64,000 nt of DNA, taken from contig CAYOIZ010000023.1 of assembly GCA_964404165.1 (NCBI GenBank), positions 1-64,000 on the forward strand. Direction: 5' to 3'. The notes under the pieces are model-generated. The model was not told the DNA's origin and made no database searches. It saw only the letters and a list, made by a program, of their open reading frames with translations. The stretch is from DASYLJ01 sp964404165. Its GTDB lineage: Bacteria > Desulfobacterota > Binatia > DP-6. This document shows positions 46,052-53,877 of this stretch, piece by piece; position 1 is the first letter of the stretch, and every line of letters begins with the position of its first letter. The translations under genes were made by a program, and so were the position numbers.

Positions 46052-46085
46052 GCATCCTGGTCCGCGCCCGACCCCGTCGTCGCTG

Positions 46086-46886
46086 ATGCTGCGGACCCGC
46101 CTCGCCACGGCCGCCATCGCGCTGCCGACGCTCTGGCTCCTGATCCAGTATCTCTGGCCGCCGCTGTTCACGGCCTTCATCGTCACCGTCGTCGCCATCG
46201 GGCTCTTCGAGTACGGCAGCATGGCGTTCCCCGACGACCGGCCGGCCATCGCGGCGACGATGCTGTTCGGGTTGCTCGTCGCCGGGGGCGTGATCACGGG
46301 GCAGCTGGCCTGGGCCGGCGCCGGTCTCTTCGTCGCCATCCTCGGCGGCATGTGCTTTCCGCTCGCGCGCCACGGCGACCTGACGCTGGCGGTGAACCGA
46401 CTCGGCCTGTTGGTGCTCGGCGTGCTCTACGTCGGCTTCCTGATGCCGCACGTCATCCTGCTCCGGCACCAGCAGCCGGAAGGGTGGCGCTGGGTGCTGT
46501 TCACGGTCTTCGTCGCGATGGGCTCCGACTCGGGCGGTTACTTCGCCGGGCGCTTCCTCGGGAAGCACAAGCTCGCGCCCGCCATCAGCCCGAGCAAGAC
46601 CATCGAGGGTGCCGTCGGGGCGGTCGCAGGCGCCATGCTGATCGCATGGCTCGCGAGCCTCTCGTTCTTCGATCGACGGCCGATGGGCGAGGCGCTGGTC
46701 CTCGCGGTGGCGATCAGCGTCCTGGCGCAGTTCGGCGATCTCTGCGAGTCGGCGCTCAAGCGAGCCTTCGGCGCGAAGGATTCGGGCTGGATTATCCCGG
46801 GACACGGTGGCATCCTCGATCGTCTGGACAGCCTGCTCTTCCCGTTCGTGTTCGCGTACTACTACGCGGTCTTTCCGCAGGTCTGA
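46086..46886 (+). CDS. cdsA: phosphatidate cytidylyltransferase
   Basis: A 266-residue inner-membrane enzyme making CDP-diacylglycerol. About seven hydrophobic helices precede the signature AISPSKTIEGAVGAVAGAML and the C-terminal GDLCESALKRAFGAKDSG with PGHGGILDRLDSL, whose Asp residues bind metal. It lies between uppS and rseP, the usual place, but the dxr gene often found between them is missing. It supplies psd/pssA further along. Confidence 0.95.
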   Translation: MLRTRLATAAIALPTLWLLIQYLWPPLFTAFIVTVVAIGLFEYGSMAFPDDRPAIAATMLFGLLVAGGVITGQLAWAGAGLFVAILGGMCFPLARHGDLTLAVNRLGLLVLGVLYVGFLMPHVILLRHQQPEGWRWVLFTVFVAMGSDSGGYFAGRFLGKHKLAPAISPSKTIEGAVGAVAGAMLIAWLASLSFFDRRPMGEALVLAVAISVLAQFGDLCESALKRAFGAKDSGWIIPGHGGILDRLDSLLFPFVFAYYYAVFPQV

Positions 46887-46894
46887 GGGTCCCC

Positions 46895-47983
46895 ATGTCG
46901 CTTCCGGCACCGGTCATCACCTTCGTCGCCTTCATCGTCGCCCTCGGCGTGCTGGTGTTCGTGCACGAGCTCGGGCACTTCACGGTGGCGAAGCGGCTCG
47001 GCGTAAAGGTGCTGCGCTTCTCCATCGGCTTCGGGCCGGTGCTGTTCGCCCGCAAGCGCGGCGAAACCGAGTATGCGCTCTCGATCATGCCGCTCGGCGG
47101 CTACGTGAAGATGCTCGGCGAGGAGGACGACGAGGAAGGGGACGTCGCCAGCGAGCCCGAGCGCGCCTTCTCGAACCAGTCGGTGCTCCGGCGCTCCGCC
47201 ATCGTGCTCGCCGGACCGACGATGAACTTCGTGTTCGCGTTCCTGGTCTACACCGTGCTCTTCGTCGCCGTGGGGGCGGAGGTGCCGTCGAACCTGCCGC
47301 GGGTCGGTGGCGTGTCGGCCGGGTCGCCCGCCGAGCGCGGCGGACTGCAGGCCGGGGACGTCGTCGCCAGCGTGAACGGCAAGGCCGTCACCACCTGGGA
47401 GGAGCTGGCGAAGTCGGTGCGCGACTCCGAGGGGGTGCCGCTGTCGCTCGCGGTCACGCGCGACGGCGAGGCGAAGACGGTCGAGGTCACGCCCGAGCTG
47501 AAGGAGAGCCGCACCATCTTCGGCGAGGAGGTCGGCAAGGTCTACCTGATCGGCATCGAGGCCTCGCACGACTGGCAGAGCGTCGGACCGGGCCAGGCCA
47601 TCGTCATGGCCGGGCAACAGACCTACACCGCGTCGTTCGTCGTGCTGCAGGGGCTGGCGCTCATGGTGCAGGGCAGGGTGCCGCTGCGCGAGCTGGGTGG
47701 CCCCATCGCCATCGCGCGTGCGGCCGGACAGCAGGCGCGTGCCGGGGCGCGCTACTTCCTGAGCATGCTCGCGTTCCTGTCGATCAATCTCGGCGTCCTG
47801 AACCTGCTGCCCATCCCCGCGCTCGACGGCGGACACCTGGCCCTCTTCGTCATCGAAGGCGCCATGGGCCGTCCGCTGCGGCAGCGGCATCGCGAGATCG
47901 CGCAGCAGGTGGGGCTCTTGCTGCTGCTCAGCCTGATGGTGTTCGTGTTCTACAACGACATCCATCGGCTGGTGCAGGGCTGA
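46895..47983 (+). CDS. rseP: RseP site-2 intramembrane zinc protease
   Basis: A 362-residue inner-membrane metalloprotease. Zinc ligands are in FVHELGHFTVAKRLGV (HExxH near residue 25) and LNLLPIPALDGGHLALF (Asp near 310). Between them is one PDZ domain (RVGGVSAGSPAERGGLQAGD). It cleaves anti-sigma factors or signal peptide remnants. ATG 46895 starts 8 bases after cdsA. Shorter than the two-PDZ Escherichia coli protein. Confidence 0.95.
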   Translation: MSLPAPVITFVAFIVALGVLVFVHELGHFTVAKRLGVKVLRFSIGFGPVLFARKRGETEYALSIMPLGGYVKMLGEEDDEEGDVASEPERAFSNQSVLRRSAIVLAGPTMNFVFAFLVYTVLFVAVGAEVPSNLPRVGGVSAGSPAERGGLQAGDVVASVNGKAVTTWEELAKSVRDSEGVPLSLAVTRDGEAKTVEVTPELKESRTIFGEEVGKVYLIGIEASHDWQSVGPGQAIVMAGQQTYTASFVVLQGLALMVQGRVPLRELGGPIAIARAAGQQARAGARYFLSMLAFLSINLGVLNLLPIPALDGGHLALFVIEGAMGRPLRQRHREIAQQVGLLLLLSLMVFVFYNDIHRLVQG

Positions 47984-47987
47984 GCCG

Positions 47988-48671
47988 CTGATCGTCCTCG
48001 GGCTCGATACGTCCACCTGGACGGCGACCGTCGGCCTGGTGCGCGACGGGCGGGTGCTGGCCGAAGGCGTGCGTGCGGAGTCGCGGGCACACGTGGCGAC
48101 GCTGCCGGCGCTCACGATGGACGTGCTCGCGCAGGCGGGGCTCCGGGCGAGGGACGTCGAGGCGGTCGCCGTGTCGATCGGCCCCGGGTCGTTCACGGGG
48201 CTCCGCATCGGGCTCGCGTTCGCGAAGGGCATCGCCTTCGCCGGGGGCGTTCCGCTGGTCGCGGTGCCGACGCTCGAAGCGCTCGCGGCGGCGGCCGAGG
48301 CGTCGCCGGGCGCCACCGTCTGCGCCGCCCTGGACGCCCGCAAGCGTGAGTGCTGGACCGCGCTGTTCCGGATCGCCGACGACGGCGCCCTCGAACGACT
48401 CACCGACGACCTCACGCTGGCCCCCGAGGCGCTCGCGGAGCGGCTCCCCGAGGGCTGCATCCTGGTCGGAGACGCGGGCACCGCATACGCCGACGTGCTG
48501 GGGCCTCGGGCCCGGATACGGCCCTTCGCCACCCATCATCCGCGTGGCGGGCTGGTGGCGCGGCTCGGGGCGATCCGCCTCGCGGCCGGCGAGCAGGCCG
48601 ACACCGGCACGCTCGAGCCCGTCTACGGACGCCCTCCCGACGCCGAGCCGTCCCGGAAGGCCTCACGTTGA
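47988..48671 (+). CDS. tsaB: TsaB, tRNA t6A modification protein (CTG start likely)
   Basis: A 227-residue protein of the ASKHA fold that with TsaD and TsaE makes t6A on ANN-decoding tRNAs. The diagnostic N-terminus is LGLDTSTWTATVGLVRDG, then VSIGPGSFTGLRIGLAFAKG near residue 65. Since this N-terminus lies upstream of GTG 48039, the real start must be earlier, and the only candidate is CTG 47988, 4 bases after the rseP stop. This implies a rare CTG start with translation coupled to rseP. Confidence 0.88.
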   Translation: MIVLGLDTSTWTATVGLVRDGRVLAEGVRAESRAHVATLPALTMDVLAQAGLRARDVEAVAVSIGPGSFTGLRIGLAFAKGIAFAGGVPLVAVPTLEALAAAAEASPGATVCAALDARKRECWTALFRIADDGALERLTDDLTLAPEALAERLPEGCILVGDAGTAYADVLGPRARIRPFATHHPRGGLVARLGAIRLAAGEQADTGTLEPVYGRPPDAEPSRKASR

Positions 48672-48696
48672 CAAGCCGTTTTGGGGCGTATTACCT
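48668..48696 (+). promoter_or_regulatory. promoter before the DUF465-ilvN-ilvC unit
   Basis: TTGACA at 48668-48673 overlaps the tsaB stop. TTACCT at 48691-48696 is 17 bases on; TATTAC at 48689 is an alternative. The -35 continues AAGCCG, exactly as in the leu leader promoter at 52090. Confidence 0.45.
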
Positions 48697-48727
48697 ACAC
48701 CATCTTCGTGCTGGCAGGGGGCATCGT

Positions 48728-48952
48728 ATGGAAAAGAAGGACGAGGAGCTCATCGTAACCCTGCTCGATCGCGAACCGGACCTGCGGCGCTACTACGAAG
48801 AGCACACCGAGCTCGAGCGCGAGCTCAGCCCGTTCCAGGACAAGCTCTACCTGACGCCAGAGGAAGAAGTGGAAAAGAAGCGCCTCCAGAAGCTCAAGCT
48901 CGCGGGCAAGGACAAGATCATGCAGATCCTGTCGCGCCACCGGACGCACTGA
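48728..48952 (+). CDS. DUF465-family small coiled protein
   Basis: A 74-residue, highly charged helical protein of the DUF465/YdcH type: LLDREPDLRRYYEEHTELER, LYLTPEEEVEKKRLQKLKLA and GKDKIMQILSRHR. Two antiparallel helices are predicted. The function of the family is not known. ATG 48728 follows AGGGGG. It is 10 bases before ilvN and shares its promoter, so it is co-expressed with branched-chain amino acid synthesis. Confidence 0.8.
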   Translation: MEKKDEELIVTLLDREPDLRRYYEEHTELERELSPFQDKLYLTPEEEVEKKRLQKLKLAGKDKIMQILSRHRTH

Positions 48953-48962
48953 CGGCTGCCGC

Positions 48963-49484
48963 ATGCGCCACACCATCTCCATCCTGGTCGAGAACGAGTT
49001 CGGAGTGCTCGCCCGCGTCGCCGGGTTGTTCAGCGCCCGGGCGTTCAACATCGAGAGCCTGTCCGTCGCCGAGACCATGGACCCCACCGTGTCGCGCATC
49101 ACGCTCGTCACGCGTGGCGACGACCAGGTCCTCGGGCAGATCGAGAAGCAGCTCAACAAGCTGATCAGCGTCATCAAGGTCACCGACTTCACCGAGACCG
49201 CGCACGTCACGCGCGAGCTGGTGTTGCTCAAGGTGGCCGCCGACGAACGCACGCGCGGCGAGGTGATCCAGATCGTCGACATCTTCCGTGGGAAGATCAT
49301 CGACGTCTCCCGTCGCTCCTACGTGATCGAGGTGACGGGAACCGAAGACAAGATCGATGCCCTGATCGAGCTGCTGAAGCCGATCGGCATCAAGGAAATC
49401 GTCCGCACCGGGACGGTGGCGATGTTCAGAGGAACAAGGCTGCTCACGGTCGACGGCAAAGACAAGGAACGAGGAGCCGCATGA
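48963..49484 (+). CDS. ilvN: acetolactate synthase small (regulatory) subunit
   Basis: A 173-residue regulatory subunit that binds valine and activates the catalytic subunit. The ACT domain begins HTISILVENEFGVLARVAGL and continues NIESLSVAETMDPTVSRITL; the second half has LVLLKVAADERTRGEVIQI and VTGTEDKIDALIELLKPIGI. The catalytic partner ilvB, normally just upstream, is not in the window; a DUF465 gene stands in its place. The stop overlaps ilvC by ATGA. Confidence 0.95.
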   Translation: MRHTISILVENEFGVLARVAGLFSARAFNIESLSVAETMDPTVSRITLVTRGDDQVLGQIEKQLNKLISVIKVTDFTETAHVTRELVLLKVAADERTRGEVIQIVDIFRGKIIDVSRRSYVIEVTGTEDKIDALIELLKPIGIKEIVRTGTVAMFRGTRLLTVDGKDKERGAA

Positions 49485-50497
49485 ACATCTTCCACGACAA
49501 GGACGCCACGCTCGACCCGCTCAAGGGCAAGAAGGTCGCCGTCATCGGATACGGCAGCCAGGGACACGCGCACGCGCTCAACCTGAAGGACAGCGGCATC
49601 GACGTTCGCGTCGGGCTGCGTCCCGACAGCGCGTCGCGCAAGAAGGCCGAAGCGGCCGGGCTGCGCGTCGTCGACGCCGCCACCGCGTCGAAGGAGGCCG
49701 ACATCATCATGGTGCTCGTGCCCGACGAGCAGGGCAGCGAGATCTACGAGAAGGAGATCCAGCCCGGCCTGACGAAGGGCAAGTACCTCGCGTTCGGCCA
49801 CGGCTTCAACATCCACTTCAAGAAGATCGTCCCGCCCGCCGACGTGAACGTGTTCATGGTCGCGCCGAAGGGCCCCGGGCACCTCGTCCGTGGCGAGTAC
49901 GAGAAGGGCCGCGGCGTGCCGTGCCTCCTCGCCATCGCGCAGGACCCGAGCGGCGACACGCAGCAGGTCGGGCTCGCGTACGCGAAGGCCATCGGCGGCA
50001 CGCGCGCGGCGGTGCTCGAGACGTCGTTCAAGGAAGAGACCGAGACCGATCTCTTCGGCGAGCAGGCCGTGCTCTGCGGCGGGCTCACCGAGCTCATCCG
50101 CGCCGGCTACGAGACGCTCGTCGAGGCGGGGTACTCGCCCGAGATGGCGTACTTCGAGTGCCTGCACGAGGTGAAGCTCATCGTCGACCTGATCTACGAG
50201 GGCGGCATCGCCGACATGCGCTACTCTATCAGCAACACCGCCGAGTACGGCGACATGACCCGCGGCAAGCGCATCATCGGCAAGGAAGCGCGCGAGGCCA
50301 TGAAGCAGACGCTCAGCGAGATCCAGTCGGGCAAGTTCGCCGACGAGTGGATGACCGAGTACCGCTGCGGCCTGCCGCACTTCCGCGAGCTGCGGAAGGA
50401 GGCGGCGACGCATCCCATCGAGCAGGTCGGCGGGAAGCTGCGCGGCCTGATGCCGTGGCTCGCCACGAATCGCCTGGTCGATCGCTCGCGCAATTAG
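49481..50497 (+). CDS. ilvC: ketol-acid reductoisomerase, class I
   Basis: A 338-residue enzyme that isomerises and reduces acetolactate and acetohydroxybutyrate with NADPH. The cofactor motif VAVIGYGSQGHAHALNLKDS and the specificity loop VGLRPDSASRKK are near residues 18-53; metal ligands are in ETETDLFGEQAVLCGG, and YFECLHEVKLIVDLIYEGG follows. Class I length. The next base run after its stop is a half copy of the palindromic repeat element. Confidence 0.97.
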   Translation: MNIFHDKDATLDPLKGKKVAVIGYGSQGHAHALNLKDSGIDVRVGLRPDSASRKKAEAAGLRVVDAATASKEADIIMVLVPDEQGSEIYEKEIQPGLTKGKYLAFGHGFNIHFKKIVPPADVNVFMVAPKGPGHLVRGEYEKGRGVPCLLAIAQDPSGDTQQVGLAYAKAIGGTRAAVLETSFKEETETDLFGEQAVLCGGLTELIRAGYETLVEAGYSPEMAYFECLHEVKLIVDLIYEGGIADMRYSISNTAEYGDMTRGKRIIGKEAREAMKQTLSEIQSGKFADEWMTEYRCGLPHFRELRKEAATHPIEQVGGKLRGLMPWLATNRLVDRSRN

Positions 50498-50501
50498 ACG
50501 T

Positions 50502-50589
50502 CGCCCAAGACCATGTCTTGGGCGAGGGCGAGAGTGCAGCGTCGAGTCCTCAGTGACTGGCGTGCCGCGGCCGGCGAAGCCGGCGCGGC
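50502..50589. repeat. half copy of the palindromic repeat element
   Basis: The palindrome CCCAAGAC-CAT-GTCTTGGG (50502-50524 with flanking C/G pair) is followed 40 bases later by the GCCGGC-GAA-GCCGGC hairpin (50564-50589). Order, spacing and loop sequences equal one half of the element at 8882-9153, 41 kb away. It fills the ilvC-psd gap and may end the ilvC transcript. Confidence 0.7.
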
Positions 50590-50607
50590 ATGCTGCTCCG
50601 GCCACAG

Positions 50608-51273
50608 ATGAGTCGAATCATTCCGATTGCGCGTGAGGGGTGGGGGGTCATCGGCGTCGTCGCTGGTGTGCTCGGGCCCGTGGCGGCGGTCGGTGTGTTT
50701 GCCGGGCATCCCGTCGCCGTGGTGCCGTTGCTGCTCATGCTCGCGTTCAGCTTCTACTTCTTTCGCGATCCCGAGCGGCAGCCGCCGCCGGACGATCGGC
50801 AGGTGGTGTCGCCCGCCGACGGCAAGATCCTCCACGTCACGGCCGGTCGTGAGGACATCTTCCTCAATGCGCCGGCGACCGTGATCAGCATCTTCATGTC
50901 GCCGCTCGACGTGCACGTGAATCGCAGCCCGGTGCGCGGCACCATCGAGCTGGTGAAGCACACGGCCGGGAAGTTCCGCGCCGCGTTCCACGACAAGGCG
51001 TCGCTCGACAACGAGCGCAACGCCATGGTGCTCGAGAGCGGCGGCCGCCGCTTCGTCGTCATCCAGATCGCGGGCGCGGTGGCGCGACGGATCATCAATC
51101 ATCGCAAGCCCGGCGACCGACTCGAGCGCGGTGAGCGCTACGGCCTCATCATGTTCGGCTCGCGCGTGGACATCTTCCTGCCCCCCGACGTGAAGCCCAC
51201 GGTCGCGAAGGGCGACCGCGTGACGGCGGGCTGCACCGTCATCGGCGAGATCCCCGCCGGGGCGCCCTCGTGA
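50608..51273 (+). CDS. psd: phosphatidylserine decarboxylase (short, archaeal/Bacillus-like type)
   Basis: A 221-residue proenzyme that makes phosphatidylethanolamine. A membrane segment (GVLGPVAAVGVFAGHPVAVV plus VPLLLMLAFSFYFF) leads to FRDPERQPPPDDRQVVSPADGK, then FMSPLDVHVNRSPVRGTIE and the pyruvoyl cleavage site IMFGSRVDIFLP, cut between Gly and Ser. ATG 50608 is chosen; ATG 50590 would lie at the edge of the repeat element. GTGA overlap joins it to pssA. Confidence 0.93.
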   Translation: MSRIIPIAREGWGVIGVVAGVLGPVAAVGVFAGHPVAVVPLLLMLAFSFYFFRDPERQPPPDDRQVVSPADGKILHVTAGREDIFLNAPATVISIFMSPLDVHVNRSPVRGTIELVKHTAGKFRAAFHDKASLDNERNAMVLESGGRRFVVIQIAGAVARRIINHRKPGDRLERGERYGLIMFGSRVDIFLPPDVKPTVAKGDRVTAGCTVIGEIPAGAPS

Positions 51274-52115
51274 GACGGATCGGACGGATGCGAGAGCCCG
51301 GCATGCGACGTCGACGCATCCCGCCGCTGCGCAAGGGCGTCTACCTCCTGCCGAACCTGATCACGACGGCCGGCCTGTTCTCCGGCTTCTACTCGATCAT
51401 CTGCACCCTGAACCACGACTACCGGCTCGCCGCGATCATGATCCTCGTGGCGCAGCTGTGCGACGTCCTCGACGGTCGCATCGCGCGCCTGACGCGCTCG
51501 TCGAGCTCGTTCGGCGTGCAGTACGACTCCCTGGCCGACCTGATCGCGTTCGGCGTCGCGCCGGGCATCCTCGTCTACACCTGGGCGCTGCGCCCGTGGG
51601 GACGGTGGGGCTGGCTCGCGGCCACCCTCTACGTCACGGCGGGGGCGCTGCGCCTGGCGCGCTTCAACGTCCAGGTGGGCACCGTCGAGCGACGGCACTT
51701 CCTCGGCCTGCCGATCCCGGCCGGCGCCAACATGATCGCCGCCACCGTCCTGCTCTACTACTACCTGGGCGGGCAGGGGGCGGCCCACAAGCAGATCCTG
51801 ATGCTCGGCCTGATCTACGTCGTGGCCGCGCTCATGGTCAGCGAGTTCCGGTTCTTCTCCTTCAAGGAGTTCCACCTCCATCGCCGCCATCCGTTCCCGG
51901 TCCTGGTCGGGCTGATCCTGCTGATCATGCTCACCATCGGGGCGCCCGAGCCCATGCTGTTCGCCGGCATCACGACCTACGTCCTGTCGGCACCGGTCAC
52001 GTTCCTGTGGCGCCTGCTGACGGGGCGGAAGCCGCCGCAGGCCGAGCCCCAGCCGACCCCCACGACCGCCGAGGTACGGCCGATCGTGCTTGACAAGCCG
52101 GGATACCGCGGATAG
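51270..52115 (+). CDS. pssA: CDP-diacylglycerol-serine O-phosphatidyltransferase
   Basis: A 281-residue polytopic enzyme that makes phosphatidylserine, the substrate of the neighbouring psd. The CDP-alcohol motif D-G-x2-A-R-x8-G-x3-D-x3-D is complete in DVLDGRIARLTRSSSSFG and VQYDSLAD near residues 71-94. About six further helices follow, and a Pro-rich tail. GTG 51270 overlaps the psd stop; the first 15 residues are Arg-rich. Confidence 0.95.
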   Translation: MRRIGRMREPGMRRRRIPPLRKGVYLLPNLITTAGLFSGFYSIICTLNHDYRLAAIMILVAQLCDVLDGRIARLTRSSSSFGVQYDSLADLIAFGVAPGILVYTWALRPWGRWGWLAATLYVTAGALRLARFNVQVGTVERRHFLGLPIPAGANMIAATVLLYYYLGGQGAAHKQILMLGLIYVVAALMVSEFRFFSFKEFHLHRRHPFPVLVGLILLIMLTIGAPEPMLFAGITTYVLSAPVTFLWRLLTGRKPPQAEPQPTPTTAEVRPIVLDKPGYRG

Positions 52116-52118
52116 TCC
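52090..52118 (+). promoter_or_regulatory. promoter of the leu leader
   Basis: TTGACA at 52090-52095, 17-base spacer, TAGTCC at 52113-52118, overlapping the end of pssA. Expected initiation near 52125 would place the start only a few bases before the leader ATG at 52128, so the leader may be translated from a nearly leaderless message. Confidence 0.5.
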
Positions 52119-52127
52119 CGAGACACG

Positions 52128-52214
52128 ATGTTTCTCTACACCCTCCTCTCGAGCCTGCTGCTTGCGGCCGGCCTGCTTCTTAGCAGCCCGCCCGTGGCGG
52201 TCGCGAGGGCGTAG
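52128..52214 (+). CDS. leuL: leu operon leader peptide (28 aa, nine Leu)
   Basis: A 28-codon frame starting MFLYTLLSSLLLAAGLLLSS and ending with TAG at 52212. Nine codons are Leu, in runs of two, three and three, and three are CTT, which is uncommon in this GC-rich DNA. Such a peptide senses charged tRNA-Leu: ribosomes pause on the Leu runs when leucine is short. The 3' part of the frame contains the strand that competes with the terminator, at the position needed for control. The product itself probably has no function beyond translation. Confidence 0.8.
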   Translation: MFLYTLLSSLLLAAGLLLSSPPVAVARA

Positions 52215-52279
52215 GGACTTCGTTCCAAAACGTCAGCGAGATGCCACGGGCGGGTCAGCCGCTCGTGGCTTTTTTGTTT
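52186..52279 (+). promoter_or_regulatory. leuA attenuator: mutually exclusive antiterminator and terminator
   Basis: Segment 2 at 52187-52198 (CCCGCCCGTGGC, inside the leader frame) is exactly complementary over 12 bases to segment 3 at 52243-52254. Segment 3 also begins the terminator: GCCACGGGCG (52243-52252) pairs with CGCTCGTGGC (52260-52269) with one G-U pair, 7-base loop, then TTTTTT and further T (52270-52279). A ribosome stalled on the Leu runs, which end at 52181, leaves segment 2 free to form the antiterminator; one that reaches TAG 52212 covers it and lets the terminator form. Confidence 0.82.
52243..52279 (+). terminator. leu attenuator terminator hairpin with T-tract
   Basis: A 10-base stem with one wobble pair, loop GGTCAGC, followed by six T, G and three T. 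It is the only clear hairpin with a classical T-run noticed in the window, which supports a regulatory role. Confidence 0.85.
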
Positions 52280-52326
52280 CTGGGCTCTGAGGCGGCTGGC
52301 TCGCAGTGGCGGAAAGGGGATCCACC

Positions 52327-53877
52327 ATGAATCGGGTTCAGATCTTCGACACCACCCTGCGCGACGGCGAGCAATCGCCGGGCGCCACCATGAACATGGA
52401 AGAGAAGCTGGTGATCGCGCGCCAGCTCGAACGCCTGGGCGTCGACGTCATCGAGGCGGGCTTCGCGGCCTCGTCCGACGGCGACTTCGAGGCGGTCCGA
52501 CGCGTGGCGAGTGCGGTCAGCCAGCCCATCGTCCTGTCGCTGGCGCGCACGCGCGAGCAGGACATCGACCGCGCCATCAAGGCGGTCGAGCACGCCAAGC
52601 GCCCCGGCATCCACATCTTCATCGCGACCTCCGACATCCACCTGAAGCACAAGCTGATGATGAGCCGGAAGGACGTCGTCGACGCGGCGGTGTGGGCGGT
52701 GAGCCGCGCCAAGAAGCATCTCGACTACGTCGAGTTCTCGGCCGAAGACGCGTCGCGCAGCGACATCGACTACCTGGTGGAGGTGTTCACCGCGGTGATC
52801 GCCGCCGGCGCCAAGGTGATCAACGTACCCGACACCACGGGCTACACGCTGCCCGAGGAGTACGGCGCGCTGTTCCGCACGCTGCGCGAGCGCGTGCCCG
52901 GCGCCGATCAGGTCATCTGGAGCGCGCACTGCCACGACGACCTGGGCATGGCCGTCGCCAACTCGCTGGCCGCCGTGCAGAACGGCGTGCGCCAGATCGA
53001 GTGCACGGTGAACGGCATCGGCGAGCGCGCCGGCAACACCGCCATGGAAGAGGTGGTGATGGCCATCAAGACGCGCGCCGACCGCTTCGGCGTCGACACC
53101 GGCATCGTCACCGCCGAGATCTTCGCCACCAGCCGTCTGGTGTCGCAGATCACCGGGCTGGCGGTGCAGGTGAACAAGGCCGTCGTCGGCGAGAACGCGT
53201 TCGCGCACGAGGCCGGCATCCATCAGGACGGCGTCCTCAAGTACCGCCAGAACTACGAGATCATGAACCCCGAGGACGTCGGGCTGTCGTCGAACCGGCT
53301 GGTGCTGGGCAAGCACTCGGGACGGCACGCGCTGGTGTCGCGCATCCGCGAGCTGGGGCTCGACGCCACCGGCGTCGACATGAACCGCCTGTTCGACGGC
53401 TTCAAGACGCTGGCCGACGCCAAGAAGACGGTCTACGACGAGGACATCATCGCGCTGGTGGCGCAGGAGTCGGTGCGCGGCGCCAACGTGCGCGACCGCT
53501 ACGAGCTGGTGTACCTGAACGTCACCTCGTCGAGCATGGCGGTGCCGCACGCGAGCGTGAAGCTGCGCATCGACGGCGAAGAGGCGTCGGGGGCGGCCAC
53601 CGGCGACGGCATGGTCGACGCCTGCTACAAGGCCATCAGCGATCTGACGGGGCAGCACCCGCGGCTCGACCGCTATGCCGTGAAGGCCATCACGGGCGGC
53701 ACGGACGCGCAGGGCGAGGTGTCGTGCCTGGTCACGGAGGACGGAGTCACGGTGACGGGACAGGGCAGCCACACGGACATCATCCAGGCCAGCGCGCTGG
53801 CGTATCTGAACGCACTCAACAAGCTGGAGTACCGACGGCAGCACCGCGCCCAGCAGCAGGCCGAGGTGGGGCCGTGA
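52327..53877 (+). CDS. leuA: 2-isopropylmalate synthase
   Basis: A 516-residue enzyme condensing acetyl-CoA and 2-oxoisovalerate, first step of leucine synthesis. The TIM barrel shows VQIFDTTLRDGEQSPGATMN with catalytic Arg and metal Asp, VEFSAEDASRSD, NVPDTTGYTLPEEYG and WSAHCHDDLGMAVANSLAAV with metal His residues. The C-terminal leucine-feedback domain is present (SSMAVPHASVKLRIDGEEAS). AAAGGGGA precedes ATG 52327. It follows the attenuator and overlaps leuB by GTGA. Confidence 0.97.
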   Translation: MNRVQIFDTTLRDGEQSPGATMNMEEKLVIARQLERLGVDVIEAGFAASSDGDFEAVRRVASAVSQPIVLSLARTREQDIDRAIKAVEHAKRPGIHIFIATSDIHLKHKLMMSRKDVVDAAVWAVSRAKKHLDYVEFSAEDASRSDIDYLVEVFTAVIAAGAKVINVPDTTGYTLPEEYGALFRTLRERVPGADQVIWSAHCHDDLGMAVANSLAAVQNGVRQIECTVNGIGERAGNTAMEEVVMAIKTRADRFGVDTGIVTAEIFATSRLVSQITGLAVQVNKAVVGENAFAHEAGIHQDGVLKYRQNYEIMNPEDVGLSSNRLVLGKHSGRHALVSRIRELGLDATGVDMNRLFDGFKTLADAKKTVYDEDIIALVAQESVRGANVRDRYELVYLNVTSSSMAVPHASVKLRIDGEEASGAATGDGMVDACYKAISDLTGQHPRLDRYAVKAITGGTDAQGEVSCLVTEDGVTVTGQGSHTDIIQASALAYLNALNKLEYRRQHRAQQQAEVGP

